Below are positions 24,923-34,730 of a stretch of DNA of 64,000 nt, piece by piece. The DNA lies in contig CAZKGM010000015.1 of assembly GCA_964552395.1 (NCBI GenBank), positions 1 to 64,000 of the forward strand, read 5' to 3'. Each line of letters opens with the position of its first letter. The stretch's first letter is position 1. The position numbers and the translations under genes are program-made. The notes under the pieces were generated by a model. The model was not told the origin of the DNA, did no database searches, and worked only from the letters and a program-made list of their open reading frames with translations. This stretch comes from JAJDNH01 sp964552395. Its GTDB lineage: Bacteria; Acidobacteriota; Thermoanaerobaculia; Thermoanaerobaculales; Sulfomarinibacteraceae.

Positions 24923-26020
24923 ATGAGCGAGGCGTCATCCGCGGGCATCTCCGTCCTTCACATCACCTCCGAGCGGGGTTGGCGGGGCGGAGAGCGCCAG
25001 GTCTTTCTCCTCATGCGCGAGCTCGTTCCGCTCGGGATCTCGCAGGCGCTGGCGGCGCCCGCGGGCTCGCCCCTGATCGAGCACGCGTTTGGCGCCGGCT
25101 TCGCTGTCACGCCGCTGCACCCCAAGATGACGCTCCATCCGGCCAACCTCGCGCGCCTCCTGCGAGCGCTCAACGGAAGCCCGCCGCCAATTCTCCACGT
25201 CCACAGCTCACCCGCGCTCACCCTTGCAGCCGCCGCCCGGCGTCTCGGCCGGGTCATGGGCATTGTCTACACCCGCCGCACAGCTTTCCGGGTTCGGCGC
25301 GCGCGCAAGTACCGCACGGCGGCCGATGTCTACGTCGCGGTCTCGGCCGCGGCGGAGAGTCGTCTGCTGGACGCCGGGACCCCCGTCCAACGGCTGCGCT
25401 GCATCCCGGATGCCGTCGACCCGGAGCACATCCGCCTGACCTCGGCCTCGGGGGTCATCGACTCGGTGACCTCGGCCGGACCGACGGTCCTCAGCGTCGG
25501 CCACCTGAGCCCCGAGAAAGGCCACAGGATCCTGCTCGCGGCCTGGCCCTCGATCCTCGAACGGGTCCCCGAGGCCCGGCTACTGATCGCCGGCGAGGGC
25601 CCCGAGTGGTCCAGGCTGCTGGCGTTGATTCACACCCTCGACCTCACTGCCTCGATCCGGCTTCTCGGCTTCCGGGAGCCGATCGGGGACCTGCTCGCGA
25701 ACGCCGATGTGTTCGTGATGCCATCCCTGGAGGAAGGTCTCGGCTCGGCCGCACTCGAGGCGATGCGGATGTCGCTGCCGGTGGTGGCGAGCCGAGCCGG
25801 CGGCCTGACCGAGGCCGTCGTCGACGGTAGGACGGGCTTGCTGGTGCCGCCAGGCGAGCCCGGTCCGCTGGCGGACGCGGTGGTCCGCCTGCTCGAGAAC
25901 GGCGAGGAGCGCGCCAGGATGGGCGAGGCCGCCCGCCTGCGCGCGCGCACCACGTTCTCGGCGGAACGCATGGCGGCCGCCTACCTCCGCATCTACCGCG
26001 AGCTCGCGGAGGCCCAGTGA
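24923..26020 (+). CDS. Glycosyltransferase, GT4 family
   Basis: A 365-residue GT-B glycosyltransferase. The N-terminal domain opens ISVLHITSERGWRGGERQVFLL with a Gly-rich acceptor loop. The C-terminal donor domain has LSVGHLSPEKGH, the nucleotide-sugar loop and the retaining-type EX7E motif in PSLEEGLGSAALEAM. It likely adds a sugar to a lipid or polysaccharide at the membrane face. It is followed after 11 bp by a PAP2-fold gene, so both may act in a lipid-linked glycan pathway. This gene opens a run of plus-strand genes reaching 42843. Confidence 0.88.
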   Translation: MSEASSAGISVLHITSERGWRGGERQVFLLMRELVPLGISQALAAPAGSPLIEHAFGAGFAVTPLHPKMTLHPANLARLLRALNGSPPPILHVHSSPALTLAAAARRLGRVMGIVYTRRTAFRVRRARKYRTAADVYVAVSAAAESRLLDAGTPVQRLRCIPDAVDPEHIRLTSASGVIDSVTSAGPTVLSVGHLSPEKGHRILLAAWPSILERVPEARLLIAGEGPEWSRLLALIHTLDLTASIRLLGFREPIGDLLANADVFVMPSLEEGLGSAALEAMRMSLPVVASRAGGLTEAVVDGRTGLLVPPGEPGPLADAVVRLLENGEERARMGEAARLRARTTFSAERMAAAYLRIYRELAEAQ

Positions 26021-26031
26021 GGAGACTTCCC

Positions 26032-26892
26032 ATGAAATACCGTCCCCACGTCGTCGTCCTTTCCCTGCTGCTGACCGCGACGCCAGCGGCCTTCGCGGCC
26101 AAGCCCACCGCCCGTCCACAGGTCCACAAGACGCTGGCGTTCAAGCCGGCGCACTCCACAAAGGAACGATCGCAGGAGTCGTTCGCCCGCCGGATGCGCT
26201 CCGATCTGGCCGCCCTCCTGTCCCGCCCGGCCCACATGAGATCGCGCGACTGGGAGCGGCTGGGCATCGGCGTTGCTGCGGTGGGGTCGGCGGCCACCCT
26301 CGACAACGAGCTGCAGACGCGGATCCAGCGGCACCGGACCTCGAGCTCCGACAGCCTGGCCAACGCCATCCGGCCGGCGGGAGGTTGGGGCGCACTCGGC
26401 GCACTCGGCGTCACCTGGCTGGTCGGCGAGGCCGGCCACAACCCGAACCTGAAGGCGACGGCCGAGGACGGGCTCGAGGCCAGCCTGATCGCCGGCGGGC
26501 TGATCACGCCCGCCCTCAAGATCGTCGTCGGCCGTGCGCGTCCCGCGGAGGGGCTCGGCGCGAGTTCACTCCACCCGTTCTCCCATCGCTACTCCTTTCC
26601 TTCGGGCGAGGCGACCGAGGCGTTCGCCGTCGCCTCGGTGGTGTCGGCCCACACCCACAGCCTGCTGCTGAAAGGCGCCGTCTGGGGCCTCGCCGGCGCC
26701 GTCGGCTGGGAGAGGATGGACCTCGACCGCCACTGGTCGTCCGACGTGGTGGCCGGGGCCCTGATCGGGGCCGAGGTCGGGCACTGGGTGGTCGCCCGCC
26801 ACGAGCGCCGAGCGCCGCGGATGGTCGATGTGGTGATCGTCCCAACGATCGCGCCCGGTGCGTATGGCGTGTCGGGGGACATCGCCTGGTGA
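26032..26892 (+). CDS. PAP2-superfamily protein with altered active site
   Basis: A 286-residue exported protein: signal peptide 1-23 (ending AAFAA), then about five hydrophobic segments of the PAP2 phosphatase fold. Motif 1 is intact (KIVVGRARP). Motif 2, normally PSGH, reads FPSGEATEAF, so its histidine is a glutamate. Motif 3 keeps Arg-x5-His-x3-Asp (RMDLDRHWSSD). In this family the motif 3 His is the nucleophile and the motif 2 His helps protonate, so activity may be weak, changed or lost. The ATG at 26032 follows GGAGA. The gene lies just after a glycosyltransferase; a lipid-phosphate substrate is plausible. Confidence 0.82.
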   Translation: MKYRPHVVVLSLLLTATPAAFAAKPTARPQVHKTLAFKPAHSTKERSQESFARRMRSDLAALLSRPAHMRSRDWERLGIGVAAVGSAATLDNELQTRIQRHRTSSSDSLANAIRPAGGWGALGALGVTWLVGEAGHNPNLKATAEDGLEASLIAGGLITPALKIVVGRARPAEGLGASSLHPFSHRYSFPSGEATEAFAVASVVSAHTHSLLLKGAVWGLAGAVGWERMDLDRHWSSDVVAGALIGAEVGHWVVARHERRAPRMVDVVIVPTIAPGAYGVSGDIAW

Positions 26893-26968
26893 GCGGTGCA
26901 GCCCGCCACACTCGACACACTGTCGGTAGCGCCCCGCGAACCACGAGTGCAATTACAGGAGAAGCACG

Positions 26969-27739
26969 ATGGAACAGAGAAGTCGGTCGGGCCTCGTGAT
27001 CGCCGCTGTAACGGCCACTCTCGCGGTTACCTCATTCGCACGTGCGCCACGCCAGAGCCCCTCTGGGAGCCCACACGGCGCGACAGCGTGGACAAGGAAG
27101 TTCGCCATTGACCGCAGCGACCTCGCCACGAGGGGCCGGAACCGGTACTGGATCCTCGAGCCGGGATACCGGATCGTCCTCGAGGGCAAGGGCTCGAAGG
27201 TCGCCATCACAGTACTCGACGAGACGGAGAGGGTGGCGTCCTACACAACTCGAGTCGTCGAGGAAAGAGAGTGGCAGAACGGCCAGCTCGTTGAGGTCTC
27301 CAGAGACTTCTATGCCATTTCACGGTCTACCGGAGACCTCTTCTACTTCGGCGAGGCTGTCGATGCTTACAGGAACGGCGAGATCACGGGTCATCCAGGA
27401 TCTTGGCGGGCCTTTGTCGGACAGAACAGGCCAGGTCTGATGATGCCGGGGGCTGCGCGGCTCGGGCTGCGTTACTACCAGGAGCTGGCGCCCGGGGTGG
27501 CGATGGACCGGGCGAAGATCGTGAGCCTGGACAGCACGCTGGACACCCCGGCCGGCACGACCTACGAGCACTGCCTCGAGACTGAAGAGTCCAGCGCTCT
27601 CAACACCGAGGAGCGGTCGACCAAGATCTATGCGCCGGACATCGGCCTCATCCTCGACGACGAGGTCAGCGTTGTCTACCACGGGTTCACCGCGAAGAGG
27701 TCTGCGCTGGTGGGATCCCCGGAAGCAAACAAAAACTAG
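26969..27739 (+). CDS. Exported protein of unknown function
   Basis: A 256-residue protein with a signal peptide (about 1-25) and a mature region rich in beta structure. Segments such as RNRYWILEPGYRIVLEG, EVSRDFYAISRSTGDLFYFGEAV, PGSWRAFVG and GLRYYQELAPGVAMDRA look like a conserved domain, but I cannot name its family. GGAGAAG precedes the ATG. It ends 14 bp before the PepSY-like lipoprotein gene, and the two probably form a unit that lies before the outer-membrane efflux gene. A periplasmic role is inferred. Confidence 0.65.
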   Translation: MEQRSRSGLVIAAVTATLAVTSFARAPRQSPSGSPHGATAWTRKFAIDRSDLATRGRNRYWILEPGYRIVLEGKGSKVAITVLDETERVASYTTRVVEEREWQNGQLVEVSRDFYAISRSTGDLFYFGEAVDAYRNGEITGHPGSWRAFVGQNRPGLMMPGAARLGLRYYQELAPGVAMDRAKIVSLDSTLDTPAGTTYEHCLETEESSALNTEERSTKIYAPDIGLILDDEVSVVYHGFTAKRSALVGSPEANKN

Positions 27740-27753
27740 AAAGGAGACGGACG

Positions 27754-28803
27754 ATGACGTGGAAAGTATCGATCCTGTGCGCGGTGTTGGCAGGATGCGT
27801 CGGAATCGGGATTGCAGCAACGGCCTGCTCGAAGGACGAGCACGGGGAGGGGGACGCCGCCGTGCACATCAAGTCGGTCGCCCAGCTGCCCGCGCCGATA
27901 CGGGAGACCCTGGCACGGTTTGGGCCGGCGAAGGCCAAACCGAAAGGCATGGAACAGGAGGTAGAGCACGGCCTCGCCACCTGGTCCGCCGAGTACCACA
28001 CTGACGGCGGAGACATCGAGGTCACCGCCTTGACGGACGGAACTCTGGTATCCGTCGAACACGAAAGCACGCCCGACGCCTTGCCACGGAATGTCATGGA
28101 GTCCGCCAAGAAGACCCTCGGTGCAAGAGTAAAAGGGGCCGATCACGTGCGCGTCGCCGTGTATGAGCTCGAGGACAGTCCCGAGCCAGGGACCGTGCGC
28201 GAGCGGTTCGTGGACCCCTTCGGAAAGATCGTCGTCAAGCGCGTCCACAAGGCGGGCCCGGACAACGACATCTCCGAGGCGATCACCGATCTCCCCGCAG
28301 CGGCTCGCGCCACTTTGGAAAAGGAAACCGGCGGCGCAAAGCTGACGGGACTTCACAGGGAAACCGAGTGGGGCTACACGGTTCACGCGGCGTCCTGGCA
28401 GGCCGCCGACGGCCCTCGAGAGGTCAAGATCCTCGGCAACGGTGGCGTTGTGTACGTTGAGCTCCCCACGGGACCTCTGCCCGCCCGCGTTGCGGCCCTG
28501 ATCCAGAAGAGCTCCGGACAGACCGAAGAGGCCGAGAAGGCCGACGAGAGGCAAGCTGGGAAGGCGACGCGGAAGCCCGGCGCCACAGGCGAGGAAGAGA
28601 CCGCGGCAGCCGCCGGTCATACCGAGGGGACTCCAGAACAGGCAGAGCGTGGTGCCGCGAGCGTAGGCGTCGAGCGGATGTTGCTCGATGCGTGGGAGGT
28701 CCGAGGCAAGCAAGACGGCAAGAAGGTCGAGGCGCTGATCCTCGCCACCGGGGAGGTCTTGAGCGGACCCGAGGCCGAGACGCCGGACCCCAGAGGCAGG
28801 TAG
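27754..28803 (+). CDS. Putative lipoprotein with two PepSY-like domains
   Basis: A 349-residue protein with a lipoprotein-type signal (ATACS, modified Cys at about 25). Two related domains follow (about 37-120 and 165-235), each with an ITDLPAAARATLEKE-type helix and a following strand pair with YTVHAASW or WSAEYHT, which is the PepSY-like pattern. The C-terminal third is charged and low-complexity (Glu/Ala/Lys rich). PepSY-like domains are thought to inhibit or modulate periplasmic proteins. Start: ATG behind AAAGGAGA. The gene sits between another exported unknown and the efflux operon. Confidence 0.6.
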   Translation: MTWKVSILCAVLAGCVGIGIAATACSKDEHGEGDAAVHIKSVAQLPAPIRETLARFGPAKAKPKGMEQEVEHGLATWSAEYHTDGGDIEVTALTDGTLVSVEHESTPDALPRNVMESAKKTLGARVKGADHVRVAVYELEDSPEPGTVRERFVDPFGKIVVKRVHKAGPDNDISEAITDLPAAARATLEKETGGAKLTGLHRETEWGYTVHAASWQAADGPREVKILGNGGVVYVELPTGPLPARVAALIQKSSGQTEEAEKADERQAGKATRKPGATGEEETAAAAGHTEGTPEQAERGAASVGVERMLLDAWEVRGKQDGKKVEALILATGEVLSGPEAETPDPRGR

Positions 28804-29104
28804 GAACGCAAGGTCCGAGGAGCTGCCCGGCGACTCTCGGAGAAGGCTCCCGACATGTCCTCCTTCGGGAGCTGCGTCTGTTCCCAGCCGAAGCGCAAGA
28901 CAAGGACATCCTTCCGATTTGGAGGCTCATCACGATGCAGGTGCACGCTCATCCCGGCGGGCGACGTTACCCGGTGGCTGCCGGGCCCGGGAAGGAATGG
29001 CGGCGCTCACGGCCCTGCTGGTTATACTGGTCGCATCACCGAGGGCGCCCTGCCCCGTCTTCGTCGGTGGCGAGGGTCGCGGCGCGGCCCATGGGGGTGA
29101 AGTC
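28804..29104. other. Gap before the outer-membrane efflux gene
   Basis: 301 bp without a supported gene. A TATACT hexamer at 29023-29028 may be a -10 for the efflux operon, but no -35 is seen. The upstream ATG frame (28919) would add about 60 residues without signal-peptide character, so it was not used. Confidence 0.4.
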
Positions 29105-30550
29105 TTGAGATCGATATTGCGAGGCCGGGTACTGGCTCTTGCATTGGCGCTGGTCTCAGTCTGTTCGTGTGCGACCTATCGGCCTCAGCCGCTGCCGTCA
29201 GCACAGGATGTGGCCGTGCGGCAGATGCCCAACCTCGAGCGCCTGAAGATCGAGGCGGCGCAGCTGCAGCACCCGATCCTGAAGCCGGTCACGCTCGACC
29301 TCTCCGACGGGCTGACACCGGACGAGGCGGCCGTGCTCGCGGTGCTCGCGAACCCAGACCTCAAGGCCATCCGGGATGCCCGCGGTGAGGCCGCGGCTCA
29401 GCTGGTCGGTGCGAATATCCTCCCCAACCCAGTGTTTTCGGGGGAGGTCGACCATCCCCACGGGGCCGGCTCGGAGGGCACGGTGAACGCTACGAACCTG
29501 GGCCTGGAGATGGACCTCGGCTCGCTGATTGGCCGCGCCGCACGGGTGGCCGAGGCCAGTGCCAACCTGCAGGCGGTGGACCTGGGCATCGCTTGGCAGG
29601 AGTGGCAGGTGGCACAGGCGGCACGCCTCGACACCGTCCGTCTGGCGATGCTCGAGCGGCGGCTACGGCTGGTGCAGAAGGAGCTCGCCTTCGAGTCGGA
29701 GACCGTGTCGGTGCTCGAGGACGCGGTCGACAAGGGTGATGCCACGATCCAGGACCTGGGTGTGCACCGCTCCGCCATGGCGAGCCTGAGGCAGCTCGAG
29801 GGCGACCTCGAGAGCACGACCGCCGAGACCCACGCGAGCCTCAACCTGCTCACCGGTCTGCCGCCGGCCGCGAACGTCGCACCCGTGGTGCCCGATGAGG
29901 ATGCGATCACGTTCGCACCGCTGCCCGCGGGCCCGGAGCTGGTGAAACGAGCCGTCAGCGGGCGCCTCGACCTAGAGGCCTTCCGGCTCGGCTACCGGGC
30001 CCAGGAGGCGCGTGTGCGCCAGGCGGTGCTGGCGCAGTTCCCGTCGCTTTCCATCGCCGTCGTCAAGCAGCGAAACGAGACCGCCCTCAAGTTCCTGGGC
30101 GGCCTGGTGACCCTGGGCATCCCAATCTTCGATCGCAACCAGGCGGGAATCGCCCTCGAACGGGCCACGCGAGCCCGACTCGGGCACGAGTACGAGGCGA
30201 GGATCGCCCAGACCAGGGCCGACGTCGAGCGGCTGGCACACCAGGATGCCCTCCTCGCTGATCAGATCACCGCCGCGAGGCGCGCCCTCCGCTCCCTCGT
30301 ACCGCTCGAGGCCGCCGAGCACAAGGGCGTCGAGTCGGGAGACGTCGACCGCCTGGCCTGGCAGGAGGTGCGGTCAACGCTCCTCGACCTGCGTCTCAAG
30401 CTCGCAGCCCTGCTTCAGGCGCGCCTCGAGACCAGGATCACCCTCACCACGGCAGTTGGAGGGGCCGAGGATACGCCCCCGGCCTCCAAGCACGCAGACC
30501 GATCCGCGACCGCCGACCGTGGTCACGACCGGCTCGCACCGGAACAGTAG
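29105..30550 (+). CDS. Outer-membrane efflux factor (TolC/CzcC-like lipoprotein)
   Basis: An outer-membrane channel of about 481 residues. The lipoprotein-like signal ends with ALVSVCSCATYRP. Two repeated coiled-coil halves with long helices (for example DLGIAWQEWQVAQAARLDT and RIAQTRADVERLAHQ) match the OEP family. NPDLKAIRDARGEAAAQ and ILPNPVF lie near the start of the first half. The start is uncertain: TTG at 29105 follows GGGGGTG and gives a clean signal, and no ATG does so. It should form the outer channel for the adaptor and RND pump encoded next (15 bp gap), and might also serve the MacA-type and second RND systems, which lack their own. Confidence 0.85.
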   Translation: MRSILRGRVLALALALVSVCSCATYRPQPLPSAQDVAVRQMPNLERLKIEAAQLQHPILKPVTLDLSDGLTPDEAAVLAVLANPDLKAIRDARGEAAAQLVGANILPNPVFSGEVDHPHGAGSEGTVNATNLGLEMDLGSLIGRAARVAEASANLQAVDLGIAWQEWQVAQAARLDTVRLAMLERRLRLVQKELAFESETVSVLEDAVDKGDATIQDLGVHRSAMASLRQLEGDLESTTAETHASLNLLTGLPPAANVAPVVPDEDAITFAPLPAGPELVKRAVSGRLDLEAFRLGYRAQEARVRQAVLAQFPSLSIAVVKQRNETALKFLGGLVTLGIPIFDRNQAGIALERATRARLGHEYEARIAQTRADVERLAHQDALLADQITAARRALRSLVPLEAAEHKGVESGDVDRLAWQEVRSTLLDLRLKLAALLQARLETRITLTTAVGGAEDTPPASKHADRSATADRGHDRLAPEQ

Positions 30551-30565
30551 GGAGGTCCCGACCGA

Positions 30566-31654
30566 ATGTTGTTGCACCGCCAGCTCACCGCTCTCTCTTC
30601 GTGCCTACTCCTGCTGTCCGCTTGCGGATGCGGTGACGAGGCTCCCGCCCAGTCACCCGGCTCACGGACGGCCGCTGCCCCAGTCGCCACCGTCGTCACG
30701 GCCCGAGCGCAACGCGGCACCGTTGAGGAGACCCTGGAAACCTTCGGCACCGTCGAGTTCGACCCGCACGAGACGCGAACCGTCTCCTTCCTCAGGTCGG
30801 GTCAGGTCCAACAGCTCCTGGTCACCCCGGGGCAAGCCGTCGCCAAGGGCGATCCCCTCCTCGACCTGGGCCCGCTTCCCTCGTCCAGCCTCGAGGTCGA
30901 GCAGGCGCGCATCAACCTCCGCTTCGCCCAACGCAACCTCGAGCGGGTTCAACGCCTGCTTCAGACCCACCTCGCCACCAACGAGAGCGTCCAGCAGGCC
31001 GAGAAAGAGGTCGCCGACGCTCGTGCCACCCTCGCGGGCCTGGGCGTAGACGGCGCCGCCGAGCCGCGGGCTATCGAGGCGCCGTTCTCCGGCGTCGTGG
31101 TACAGGTGTTGGTGACCTCGGGCACCATTGTCCATCCCGGTGAAAGCGCCTTCCTCGTGGCACCGGCGGATGGGATCGCGGTCCGCGCCGGCTTCGAGCC
31201 CGAGGACGCGGCGCGCCTCAAGGCAGGGATGGCGGTGCGCATCTCGCCGGTGTTCGAGGGTCAGGGCCACGCGGTCGCTGACGCTGTCCTCGCCCGACTG
31301 CACCGCATCGCCGACCCGCAGACACAGCTGGTTGAGGCCCTCGTCCGGCCGAGCAAGATCCCGGCGTGGATGGTGGCCGGCACGAGGGTCCGGGTCGACG
31401 TCGTCATCCGGGCGGCCCACGACGCCATCCGCATCCCGCGGGATGCGCTGATGACGAACGGGGGCCGGCCGGGCGTGTTCGTCATCGAGTCCGGGATCGC
31501 CCGCTGGCGACAGGTCAGCACGGGCATCGAGAGCGACCGCTGGATCGAGGCCCGGGAGGGTATCGACGATGGCGCGGTCGTCGTCACCACCGGCCGCACC
31601 AGCCTTTCCGACGGAATGGCCGTCGCCGCTCCTGCAACGGGGGATGGACACTGA
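30566..31654 (+). CDS. RND efflux periplasmic adaptor I (lipoprotein)
   Basis: A 362-residue membrane-fusion protein. The lipoprotein signal LLLLSACGCG has its Cys at about 20. The barrel-sandwich lipoyl halves (about 65-105 and 165-190, with GVVVQVLVTSGTIVHPGE) flank an alpha-hairpin (LEVEQARINLRFAQRNLERVQ and a partner helix). A beta-barrel and membrane-proximal domain follow with IPRDALMTNGGRPGVFVIE. It links the pump and the outer-membrane factor. The stop overlaps the start of the RND gene by 1 bp. The substrate is unknown; heavy metals or drugs are possible. Confidence 0.9.
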   Translation: MLLHRQLTALSSCLLLLSACGCGDEAPAQSPGSRTAAAPVATVVTARAQRGTVEETLETFGTVEFDPHETRTVSFLRSGQVQQLLVTPGQAVAKGDPLLDLGPLPSSSLEVEQARINLRFAQRNLERVQRLLQTHLATNESVQQAEKEVADARATLAGLGVDGAAEPRAIEAPFSGVVVQVLVTSGTIVHPGESAFLVAPADGIAVRAGFEPEDAARLKAGMAVRISPVFEGQGHAVADAVLARLHRIADPQTQLVEALVRPSKIPAWMVAGTRVRVDVVIRAAHDAIRIPRDALMTNGGRPGVFVIESGIARWRQVSTGIESDRWIEAREGIDDGAVVVTTGRTSLSDGMAVAAPATGDGH

Positions 31655-34600
31655 TGTCTGCACGTACGTGGATCGAGGATCACAGGCGCAGCATCCTGTT
31701 CCTGATGGCCCTGCTGGTGGCCGGCGGCGTCGCCTCGCTGCTCAAGCTCCCGGTCAGCCTTTTCCCGCGGACCACCTTTCCGCGCATCGTGGTCAACGCC
31801 GATGCTGGTGATCGCCCCGCCGACCGCATGGTCATCGAGGTCACCCGACCCCTGGAGGAGGCGATTCGCACAGTTCCCGGTGTCCTCAGCGTCCGTTCCA
31901 CCACCACCCGCGGCAGCTGTGAGATCGCCGCCAACTTCCGCTGGGGCCTCGACATGATCTCGGCCACACTGCAGGTTGAGTCCGCCGTCGGCCAGGTGCT
32001 GGGCTCGCTCCCTGCGGGCGTCAGCTACGAGGTTCGGCGTATGGACCCGACCGTGTTCCCGGTCATGGGCCTGAGCCTGACCTCGGCCTCCCGCTCCCAG
32101 GTCCAGCTGCGCGACCTCGCCCTGTACGACCTGCGACCACTCGTGTCGACGGTTCCAGGGGTCGCCAAGATCAAGGTGCTGGGCGGGCGGACAGAGGAGT
32201 TCCAGGCCCTCGTCGACCCCGCCAAGGTTGAGGCTCTCGGGCTGACGCTCGAGGACGTGGTGCGCGCCGTCTCGGCGGCCAATGTGGTCCAGGCGGTCGG
32301 CAGGCTGGAGGAGAACGAGAAGCTCTACCTGATCCTCTCCGACACCCAGTTTCACGATCCCGCCGACCTCGGCCGGGTGATCGTCCGCCAGGGTCCCACC
32401 GGCGTCGTCCTCCTCTCCGACGTGGCGTCAATCAGAGACGCAACCCGCCTTGAGTGGACCCGGGTTACCGCGGACGGCCGCGACGCCGTGCTCGCCAACA
32501 TCTACCAGCAGCCCGACGGCAACACCGTCCTCATCTCGAAGGAGATTCGCAAGCGGCTGCAGCAGCTGCGAAGCACCTTCCCGTCCGACGTCCACATGAG
32601 CGTGTGGTACGACCAGTCGCAGCTCATCAACGCGTCGGCGGGATCGGTTCGGGACGCGATCGTCATCGGCGTCGCCCTCGCGATCGTCGTGCTGCTGCTG
32701 TTCCTGCGCAACTGGAAGATCACTCTGGTCGTTTCGATCGCCGTGCCGGCCGTGCTCGCCGCCACCGCCTTGCTGCTGCTCGTCTTCCACATGGGCCTGA
32801 ACATCATGACCCTGGGCGGCATGGCCGCGGCGGTCGGACTGATCATCGACGACGGCATCGTCATGGTCGAGCACATCGTGCGCCGGCTGCGCCTGCAACC
32901 GGAGCACGACCACCGGATCATCCCCGCCGCCGCCGAGGAGATGCTGCCGGCCCTGACCGGCTCGTCGCTGGCCACGATCGTGATCTTCGCCCCACTGGCG
33001 TACCTCTCAGGCGTCACCGGCGCCTTCTTCAAGGCGCTGTCCCTGACCGTGGCCTGCTCGCTCGTCGTCTCCTACTTCTTCGCGGCCGCGGCCGTACCGG
33101 TTCTGTCCGACGCCTTTCTCGGCGCCCGCGATGCCGCCAAGGAGGACGTGGGCCGGGCGTTCAAGGCCGTGCTCGCGGCCCACGAGAGGATCCTGCGCCT
33201 GTTCCTGCGCCGGCCGGTGCTGCTGCTCGCGGTCATCGTGCCGCTCGTGGCCCTGGGCTGGGTCTCCTACCGGCACGTGGGCTCCGGCTTCATGCCCCAC
33301 ATGGACGAGGGCGGCTTCATCCTCGACTACGTTGCGCCGGCCGGCACCTCCCTCGCCGAAACCGACCGCCGGCTACGCCTGCTCGAGAAGATCATCACCA
33401 GCACCCCCGAGGTCGAGACCTACTCGCGGCGCACCGGCCTCGCCCTCGGCGGCGGCATCACCGAGGCCAACGAGGGCGACTACTTCATCCGCCTCAAGGG
33501 ACAGCCGCGGCGGCCGATCGAGGAGGTCATGAACGACATCCGTCAGCGGGCGCTGCGCCAGGTCCCAGGGCTCGAGATCGAGCTCGCGCAGCTGATGGAG
33601 GACCTTATCGGCGACCTGACGGCGGTGCCCCAGCCGATCGAGATCAAGCTGTTCGGCTCGAGCGGCGACGAGCTGCGGCACGAGGGGGAGAAGGTCGCCG
33701 AGGCGGTCGCCACGATCCCCAACGTGGTCGACGTCAAGAGCGGTGTAGTCCTGGCCGGCGACGCCCTGGAGATTCACGTCGACCGGCTCAAGGCGCAGAC
33801 GCTGGGTCTTGACCCCGACGGCGTCACCCGGCTCGCCACGATCGCTCTCGACGGCGAGGTCGCGACCCAGGTGCAACGCGACGAGAAGATGGTCGGGGTC
33901 CGAGTCTGGACGCCGAGGGACGTCCGCTCGCGGCTCGACAGGATCCGCCAGCTCCGCCTCCGCACCGGGGATGGCCGCAACGTCCCCCTGGGACGGGTGG
34001 CGAGCTTCACGGAGGTGACCGGGCAGCCACAGATCGTCCGCGAGAACCTGAAGACGATGGTCGCGGTCACCGGCCGCATCACCGGCCGGGACATGGGCTC
34101 GGTCATCCGGGACGTCAAGACCGCGGTGGCCGGACTGCCGATGCCCAAGGGCCTCTATCTCCGTTACGGCGGTCTCTACGCCCAGCAGCAGAGCTCGTTC
34201 CGCGGACTTCTCGCCGTCCTCGGGGCAGCTGCAGCGCTGGTGTTCGTGCTGCTCCTGTTCATGTACGAGAAGTTCGCGGCGCCCGTCGCGATCCTCATCA
34301 CCGACCTGCTGGCCGCGACCGCGGTCTTCTCGGGACTGTGGTGGACCGGCACCGAGCTCGACATCTCGTCGATGATGGGGCTCACCATGATCATCGGCAT
34401 CTCCTCGGAAGCCGCCATCTTCTACATGACGCAGTGGAAGGAGTCGGCGGCGAGCCTCGGCTTCACCGAGGGCCTCATCGCCGCCGGGCGGCTGCGCTTC
34501 CGGCCCATCCTGATGACCGCGCTCGCCGCCGCCCTCGCCCTGCTGCCGTTGGCCCTCGCCATCGGCGAGGGAGCCGCCATGCTGCAGCCGCTCGCGATCG

Positions 34601-34695
34601 GTATCATCGCTGGACTCGTGTTGACGGTACCTCTCGTCCTGCTCGTGCTGCCGGTCATCTTTTCGGTCTTGTCGGCAGGGAGGCAACATGAGTAA
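31654..34695 (+). CDS. RND efflux pump I
   Basis: A 1013-residue inner-membrane proton-driven exporter with the internal duplication of RND proteins. An N-terminal helix is followed by a large periplasmic loop, helices 2-7, then a second helix and loop and helices 8-12. TM4 carries GLIIDDGIVMVEHIV with the paired Asp of the proton relay. The C-terminal half keeps a similar TM segment with GISSEAAIFYMTQ. The length is typical of the HAE/HME branches. The ATG at 31654 overlaps the adaptor stop (ATGA). The asparagine synthetase gene follows after 35 bp. What it exports is not evident. Confidence 0.93.
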   Translation: MSARTWIEDHRRSILFLMALLVAGGVASLLKLPVSLFPRTTFPRIVVNADAGDRPADRMVIEVTRPLEEAIRTVPGVLSVRSTTTRGSCEIAANFRWGLDMISATLQVESAVGQVLGSLPAGVSYEVRRMDPTVFPVMGLSLTSASRSQVQLRDLALYDLRPLVSTVPGVAKIKVLGGRTEEFQALVDPAKVEALGLTLEDVVRAVSAANVVQAVGRLEENEKLYLILSDTQFHDPADLGRVIVRQGPTGVVLLSDVASIRDATRLEWTRVTADGRDAVLANIYQQPDGNTVLISKEIRKRLQQLRSTFPSDVHMSVWYDQSQLINASAGSVRDAIVIGVALAIVVLLLFLRNWKITLVVSIAVPAVLAATALLLLVFHMGLNIMTLGGMAAAVGLIIDDGIVMVEHIVRRLRLQPEHDHRIIPAAAEEMLPALTGSSLATIVIFAPLAYLSGVTGAFFKALSLTVACSLVVSYFFAAAAVPVLSDAFLGARDAAKEDVGRAFKAVLAAHERILRLFLRRPVLLLAVIVPLVALGWVSYRHVGSGFMPHMDEGGFILDYVAPAGTSLAETDRRLRLLEKIITSTPEVETYSRRTGLALGGGITEANEGDYFIRLKGQPRRPIEEVMNDIRQRALRQVPGLEIELAQLMEDLIGDLTAVPQPIEIKLFGSSGDELRHEGEKVAEAVATIPNVVDVKSGVVLAGDALEIHVDRLKAQTLGLDPDGVTRLATIALDGEVATQVQRDEKMVGVRVWTPRDVRSRLDRIRQLRLRTGDGRNVPLGRVASFTEVTGQPQIVRENLKTMVAVTGRITGRDMGSVIRDVKTAVAGLPMPKGLYLRYGGLYAQQQSSFRGLLAVLGAAAALVFVLLLFMYEKFAAPVAILITDLLAATAVFSGLWWTGTELDISSMMGLTMIIGISSEAAIFYMTQWKESAASLGFTEGLIAAGRLRFRPILMTALAAALALLPLALAIGEGAAMLQPLAIGIIAGLVLTVPLVLLVLPVIFSVLSAGRQHE

Positions 34696-34730
34696 GGTGC
34701 AGCAAGGCCGGGCGCGAACGGAGATGTGAG

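Noticed and set aside
28919..29104. N-terminal extension of the outer-membrane efflux protein
   Set aside because: The extension would place about 60 residues, including a second hydrophobic stretch, before a good lipoprotein signal; TTG at 29105 gives a normal start.
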